This document shows positions 58,720 to 64,000 of a DNA stretch of 64,000 bases, in pieces. This stretch comes from Pteria penguin. Its lineage: Eukaryota; Mollusca; Bivalvia; Pterioida; Pteriidae. Below the pieces are notes generated by a model, which did not search any database, had not been told where the DNA came from, and saw only the letters and a list, made by a program, of their open reading frames with translations. Every line of letters begins with the position of its first letter. Positions within the stretch are counted from its first letter, which is position 1. The stretch lies in contig CM068590.1 in NCBI GenBank assembly GCA_035048485.1, positions 10,591,329-10,655,328 on the forward strand, in the 5' to 3' direction. A program made the translations under genes and the position numbers.

Positions 58720-59368
58720 AACTCTAGATTAGATATTAATTCAACCATGATAATCAGTGACGATTTATTTACGTAGGTATTTGCATGTGTATCTTAACTC
58801 ACATTTTACACTCGTTTTCTGGTGGAAACTATGCATATCAGTGTTGTAAAGAGAACAAGAGGCCGACACACACTGTCTTTTGCTGTGAGCTGCTTCAGAT
58901 TCATGCATACAGAAATAGAAATGAAGGCAGTGATAACGAAGCAAATATTTTGATAGACATTGAATGAACTTTCTGTGGTTGACAGTGAAATTTGGTAGAC
59001 TATGAAATATAGCCAATGAAGACATAATTACAGTTTCACTCTGTTTTCACAAATTTTAGCCCATTTGGCCGAGTTTATATAGGTGCTTTTAAAACCTTAA
59101 TAATAAATAAATACATTTTTGTGTGTGTGTAAACCACGAAATAAGTCAGGTGACCGAAAAGTTGTGGAAATAGAGTGCTTTTGGCTGTAAGTTTATCGAC
59201 TCCCCCTTTGGATGATATTAGAAATATCATTTTGTAGCCCATTGGTTGGATTCGGTATCGACGTCTGCCATATCTTTCAGTTTTCAAATGATGTCAAAAG
59301 GGTTAATAGTAATTGATGGATGTAGGAGTTGTCTTTCTTATTAGAGGGTGTTTTACCTTAAATCGGTA

Positions 59369-60838
59369 TCAAACATTGCAGTCTACGGGAATAGTGGAAT
59401 CAAAATGTGGCGCTAAACTGCCCGTGCTTTGACAGTGTGCGAATCCCGTTTGCCATACCTCTTTAATGTCTATCAGATCGTCACTCTTATGAAAGAAGTG
59501 AGCCCCGGTGGCTCCATTCAAAACCAGGTGGTGCTCCTGGCTGACGGAGGGCTTGGTCCGGTAGTAGTGGATCACAGCATCTGTTATATTGTTTTGACTG
59601 GAGCGGTCACGGAGTCGGTTAACGATGTGTGACATTGGGTTTATACACAGCGTTCCGTTTAGATTCACTTTCACATTGTATTTAACATCACCAAAAATTA
59701 GACGCGGAATGTCACGTGGGGTGAACTTGAAAACAAACACAAACGACGTGACGACATTTCCTGCTAAGTAATTGGCGCAGTTGCTGCCCTTTACGACAGA
59801 TTTAGCAGCCCTGTCTATTGTGTAACATTCAAGGGGTTGAAGTGCTCCTGTAGTTATATTGGTCTCCCATATCGTGAATCTTGTACGTGTGTTTTCATCA
59901 TATTGAAATTTGAATGTGACAGTACCTCGTTTCCGAACATCATAAAGCGATATCAGACGTACAAAATCTACATTCGGGTCATTTGGACTCTTGTGAAGGT
60001 CAACAAAAGGGTGGTTCAAATAGATACTGACATTGGTGAAGTATTTATCCTCTTTGAATTTTCCCTCAAAAATTGTTTTGGGTAAATTGAAGCGGATATT
60101 TCCATCGTCTGTCCTCTCAAACTGGGTTAAGAAGTACACGGCTACAGATCCAGCGAATAGACATATCAGACCAATCACTATAAGCGCGCGATATGTCACG
60201 TGCAGACGTGACGTAGTTGTGTGTTCTTTGATTTCCTGGAGATTCTTCTTGCTGCAGTAGCGAACGAATGAAACGACGAGTCGAATCACGATCCCGAAAA
60301 TAAGGATTGAGGCTTTGACGAGCTGGAAGTAACTGATGGCCTCCTCGCGGCATACGGCGATCATGACGTTTATTGTGATCTGAGGCACGTCCTCTATCCA
60401 TATGGTAATAGCTGATGCCAGGTCCGTGTTTATCCAGGGATTCTCGCGAAATATCTCCCACCATAAGTTTACGACCTCGAAAATGAAGGTCAAGGTTCCT
60501 ATGATAGAGAAAGCTAATAGGGCCCATATCAAAGCATCTTCTGGTGGTCCGTACACCAGCCCTTCCTCGGCGGAATATACGTCACGGAATAACAGCCAAT
60601 CAGCGAAGAGGTCGGTACCGTCCAGCACCACCACTATGAGGAAGATAAATATTTTGAACCATAATTTCTTTCGAAGGGATACACAGCAGTGTTCCGTCAG
60701 TTCGTCCACTTCCTCATAGTGGGACCTATCTTGACTGGGCTTTGCCTCCACTTGCCTGGGAGCTTCCCCATTTGCCGAGATCGGCGAAATTTCAATGTCC
60801 TCCACTTTTGACGACTTCCTCCGTTTTGAGTCGCTCAT
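59369..60838 (-). CDS. Multi-pass membrane protein, XK-related-like, 489 aa, single coding exon
   Basis: The uninterrupted ORF ends in TAA. I start at the Met at 60838 (MSDSKRRKSSK) because a 3' splice site (TTCGTTCGCAG) lies just upstream, so the in-frame Met 12 codons earlier would be intronic; a 5' UTR intron is implied. Layout: charged cytosolic N-terminus (1-58), predicted membrane spans at about 60-84, 103-127, 139-164, 169-194 and 216-237, then a 250-residue probably extracellular domain with glycosylation sites at N269, N327, N394 and N417 and several cysteines. TM1 carries LDGTDLFADWLLF and TM3 carries IEDVPQITI; the D-x-x-TD and E-x-x-PQ motifs resemble those of XK-related proteins (lipid scramblases), but the large C-terminal ectodomain is not typical, so the relation is tentative. 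No substrate or role can be stated. It lies antisense to NLE1, inside or downstream of its last visible intron. Confidence 0.8.
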   Translation of the reverse strand: MSDSKRRKSSKVEDIEISPISANGEAPRQVEAKPSQDRSHYEEVDELTEHCCVSLRKKLWFKIFIFLIVVVLDGTDLFADWLLFRDVYSAEEGLVYGPPEDALIWALLAFSIIGTLTFIFEVVNLWWEIFRENPWINTDLASAITIWIEDVPQITINVMIAVCREEAISYFQLVKASILIFGIVIRLVVSFVRYCSKKNLQEIKEHTTTSRLHVTYRALIVIGLICLFAGSVAVYFLTQFERTDDGNIRFNLPKTIFEGKFKEDKYFTNVSIYLNHPFVDLHKSPNDPNVDFVRLISLYDVRKRGTVTFKFQYDENTRTRFTIWETNITTGALQPLECYTIDRAAKSVVKGSNCANYLAGNVVTSFVFVFKFTPRDIPRLIFGDVKYNVKVNLNGTLCINPMSHIVNRLRDRSSQNNITDAVIHYYRTKPSVSQEHHLVLNGATGAHFFHKSDDLIDIKEVWQTGFAHCQSTGSLAPHFDSTIPVDCNV

Positions 60839-61535
60839 ATTCCTTCTGCGAACGATAAATGAAAAACATAACATATACTGTACATATGGCTAGAGTGTAA
60901 TAATTTAAGATAAACAGATGATTTTACACTGATAGTTCATGAACGTAGTCGTAGATACAATGCTTAATGTATATTTGCTTTTGTATCTAAACAAACACAT
61001 ATCATTTCTATTTATAGTTATTTGCTTTTATGTAATGATGTACCTTATAAAACCTACACACAAAGTCATATGTGATTGGACCGATACATCTTAGTACTGG
61101 GCCGGGTCTACCCTACTTCTAGATACTTTGAAGTCATACTGCGTCTTCCATTAATTTTTTATCCGGTCGTGGTCGATCGGGTGTTTGCGATTTAGACTCC
61201 AACCTAAAATCCTTAATTAGTTCTTAAATGTATATTTAAACTGGGAAATCCCCTTGTTTTGATAAATATATATTCGAATTCTGTAGCAAAGTGAGAAAAG
61301 ATTCACACATATGGTGATACAGTTCTATAATACATCCTTTTCAAAGAAATATTTATGAAAATAAATATATTTATTAAGCCAAAATACAGTGCCATAGTTT
61401 GAAGTTATCGAATTTGGGACTATATTCACCGCCACCGTCTAATAGGAGATGTGATAGAGTATACATTGATGGGTGGTAAGTGTTAGGTGTGTTAGGTTAT
61501 GTCAATGTCTGAGTGATCATGTTTCTTCACACTTA
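60839..61535. other. Upstream region of the membrane protein gene
   Basis: Should contain the 5' UTR exon and promoter of the minus-strand gene. No repeat family or ORF is recognised here. Confidence 0.4.
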
Positions 61536-62310
61536 TTCCCTTTGCAGCATGGAGCTCGTAATAAAGTTCCCCGCGGAGGGTTTGACTTGAGTGTTATTAT
61601 ACCACTTTTCCTGATGTTATGTGGCTGTGACACTTTCTACACAGTGTCTGTTCACATTCATGTATATATACAGTGCTGAATTATATATGTTTCGTCTGAA
61701 TGTAAGGGTATTCACGGCGGGTGTGGCTAGCCAAATAGGAGACACTCACTCCTCCCGAGCACCTGGTCTCACCTCTGAATTTCAGGGATCCGTGAATGCC
61801 CATTGTGGTACATTGTTGTTAGTGCCGTAGTCATGGAACACCAGTTACTTTCGTATTTTACATGAACGTCACACTTATTCCCTTTGCAGTGTGGAGCTCG
61901 TAAAAAAAGTCCCCGCGGAGGGTTTGATTTAAGTGTTATTATACCCTTTTTCCTTGTGTTATGTGGCTGTGACACTTTCTACACAGTGTTTGTTCACATT
62001 CATGTATATATACAGTGCTGAATTATATATGTTTCGTCTGTATGCAAGGGCATTCACGGCTAGCCAAACAGGAGGCGGCCACTCCTCCTTGGCATCTGGT
62101 CTCACCTCTGAATTTCAGGGGTCCGTGAATGTCCACTGTGGTACATTGTTGTTAGCGCCATAGTCATGTGACACCAGTTACTTTCGTATTTTACATTTAC
62201 TCCGCTAGCAGAGCAGGAGATGCTTACTCTTCTCTGGCACGTGACCTCACGTCTGGTTTCCAGGGCTGATGGTTGCTCCCTGCGGTATGTTGTTGTTAGT
62301 GTCACAGTGA
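61536..62310 (+). repeat. Dispersed repeat X, two full copies and one partial in tandem
   Basis: Copies begin at about 61536 (CATGGAGCTCGTAATAAAGT) and 61868 (CGTCACACTTATTCCCTTTG), each about 320-330 bp, with a third diverged 3' part at 62200-62310 (AGCAGGAGATGCTTACTCTT, GTGACCTCACGTCTGGTTTC). Consecutive copies share the CACTCCTCC...CACCTCTGAATTTCAGGG segment. Confidence 0.85.
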
Positions 62311-62496
62311 TATAATTTGCTTTAGATACTTTTATATTTAACAATAAACATGAAACATAAAAGTGGGGTGAAGTCTTAAATGGAGAGATCAGAGATTCTG
62401 CACAGACCTCCCCCCCTCTCTGGTTTAATACAAAGTGTATTGATTATTGTCTTAAGATATCAGCGTCTTCGTATTTATTTTATTATCCTATTCCAG

Positions 62497-62640
62497 TACG
62501 GTATTCTTCCACTAGAAATAATCCCGGGTTTAAAACTCGATGTCGAAATTAAATATCCAAATATAAACGTCGATATACCAGATTATTTGCTAGATAATTT
62601 CTATCTTGTAAAACCAGGGACGCATGTACGTTCTATATAA
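62497..62640 (+). other. Possible terminal coding exon of an unrecognised gene
   Basis: Preceded by a good 3' splice site (TTATCCTATTCCAG) and open in phase 0 for 47 codons to TAA. The product is hydrophobic/acidic without low complexity (LPLEIIPGLKLDVEIKYPNI ... DNFYLVKPGTHV). It does not match NLE1. No upstream exon was identified. Confidence 0.35.
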
Positions 62641-63225
62641 CACAGTGATAAGTGTGTTTTCAGAAAATATCTTTCTCTTTCTTTCTTTCTTTCAAACATA
62701 TAATATTAGAGGGTAAGTTCAAAGTAAACAAGTAGTATAGAAATGATCATTAATTAGTTATTTCAAATTGATAGGTACACTTTAGGAACAAGGCCCAATT
62801 GTACTGCTACATCTGACCAGTGGTCAAGGTTTGAAAGACAATGAGTTAGAGTTACGAGGCGACAGTATATCAGTAAACTGGTTTTACCATTTCGTCTGTT
62901 TGTTCATGTATACTGTAAAACAGATTACATGAATGAGGACTCGGCAGTCGTTGATATGAGAAATATTTTAACATGATAAAATATGATTGTTTATTAAATA
63001 GAGAAAGTGAGATACATTTGAGTAAAGAGAACACCGCAGTTCTTTGTGTTCGTATCGTACTAGAATTCACCTTATCTGAACCACGTCATAGCAATAATTG
63101 TTATATTGGAAACATTTCTGTACGGCACTTCATGGCGATAAGATCAGAGTGTAGAAGGTGTTTTCTTTGTTGATTTTGGCAAAGTAAATAATTCCAAATT
63201 AATAGTCAAATATCTTTATATGTAC

Positions 63226-63482
63226 CGATTGATTGATTGATTATTGTTTTACGTCACTCCACGATTATTTCTCGTATATGGTGACGGCATCTGCCTGATG
63301 TATCGCATAGAAACATACACTTTTCCAACGGACCCTTCCGAAGCAGCGAGGGATCGTTTTACGTGCCACGCCTACCGTGACGCGAGACCTCATTTTCTAC
63401 TGTCTTGTCCAAAAGACGTACCCATTTCGGGAGTCGAACCGGGCCTCCTGATCACAGGCCAGGCACCTGATCTGCGGCCTAA
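63226..63482 (-). mobile_element. tRNA-derived SINE, minus strand
   Basis: Tail CGATTGATTGATTGATTATT then GTTTTACGTCACTCC; body GGTGACGGCATCTGCCTGAT, GGACCCTTCCGAAGCAGCGA and AGACCTCATTTTCTACTGTC; head B box in reverse complement GGAGTCGAACCGGG. Confidence 0.85.
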
Positions 63483-63569
63483 TATGTATTGTTGATGCAA
63501 GTTAAATGTAAAGAAGTCAATATAAGGAGATTTTTTGAAGGGTCCTTACGTAAAAATTAGTTTCTATTT

Positions 63570-64000
63570 TTCTGAAAAGGGGGTTTACCAGAGTTAACCA
63601 GTATTCCCGAAACCAAGTATTACGATCCGCGGATTACCCAAAAGTACCCTGGGCTCCTCAGTCCAAGTACTACGTTCTACCAAAGGCACGCAGGACTAGG
63701 GAAACCAGGTGTCATGATTAGCGTATTAACCAAAGATACCCAGGACACCAGACACCAGATATTACAGTCAGCGGGATAACCTAACGTTCTCGAGACATAG
63801 CAATTACGTATAATGATCATTGCTAACCAAATGCTACCAAGCATCAGACACCAAATATTACTATCAGCGGGACAACCAAATGTTTGTAGTACACCGATAA
63901 CCAGATATCATCAGCGGTATAACCAAATGTTTGTAGTACACCGGTAACCAGATATCATCAGCGGTATAACCAAATGTTTGTAGGACACCGGTAACCAGAT
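63570..64000. repeat. Tandem repeat running off the window end (48-bp unit)
   Basis: The last units read AACCAGATATCATCAGCGGT then ATAACCAAATGTTTGTAGTA and CACCG with a 48-bp period (from about 63840). Older, more diverged units of about 60-65 bp (ACCAGATATTACAGTCAGCG...) precede them from 63570. The array continues beyond the window. Confidence 0.85.

Larger units (their letters stand above)
54604..59368. other. Presumed NLE1 intron or intergenic DNA; no NLE1 exons found
   Basis: AT-rich sequence with the 118-bp repeat at 55330-55940 and the MITE at 58617. I looked for the expected downstream NLE1 blocks (a helical linker, a GSDD-F-W type WD repeat and the C-terminal WD-R) and saw none. Confidence 0.5.

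Noticed and set aside
60117..60719. ORFs of 105-136 aa on both strands overlapping 59369-60838
   Set aside because: They are other-frame shadows of the membrane protein gene.

Overview
The window is eukaryotic and very probably from a bivalve mollusc. Genes are split by GT-AG introns, and the proteins are clear animal orthologues (TANGO2, MRPL18, NLE1). The intergenic DNA and introns are packed with tRNA-derived SINEs, short inverted-repeat DNA elements, minisatellites and dispersed repeats of a kind I associate with bivalve genomes. I cannot name the species. 

Layout: 1-1944 holds a CT-rich repeat, a 497-bp inverted-repeat element and a 21-bp-stem hairpin. TANGO2 (+, seven coding exons, complete, 282 aa) spans 1945-10556; its intron 2 carries a large 69-bp minisatellite. 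10557-22423 is repeat-rich intergenic DNA. A single-coding-exon gene of unknown function (+, 337 aa) lies at 22424-23437. 23438-31654 holds SINEs, MITEs, a decayed LINE reverse transcriptase fragment and a long degenerate minisatellite. A two-exon DUF4326-domain gene (+, 221 aa) is at 31655-32545. MRPL18 (-, five visible exons, first exon not found) is at 35142-38366. 38367-45237 is minisatellites plus nested transposons, including a hAT-like element inserted into an old LINE. NLE1 (Notchless, +) starts at 45238 and can be followed through eight exons to 54603, where it stops after about two thirds of the protein. An apparently intronless multi-pass membrane protein gene lies on the minus strand at 59369-60838. 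The last 3 kb holds repeats and one orphan exon-like ORF. 

Two recognised genes act in ribosome formation (NLE1 in 60S maturation, MRPL18 in the mitochondrial large subunit). I see no operon-like or pathway logic linking the neighbours; this looks like an ordinary stretch of a repeat-dense animal genome. 

The most unusual points are: (i) a 41-bp minisatellite in NLE1 intron 7 whose unit is a copy of the end of exon 7 plus its 5' splice site, giving about 14 intact GTAAGT donors in a row and split by a transposon; (ii) the DUF4326 gene with a basic tail in an animal; (iii) the missing C-terminal exons of NLE1 with an antisense gene lying in the gap; (iv) nested hAT-in-LINE and 15-bp perfect-TIR elements with readable flanking duplications; (v) at least ten independent minisatellites in 64 kb, several open in all frames and generating spurious long ORFs. 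All exon boundaries were read by eye from splice consensus, reading phase and family knowledge; no alignment or RNA data were available.
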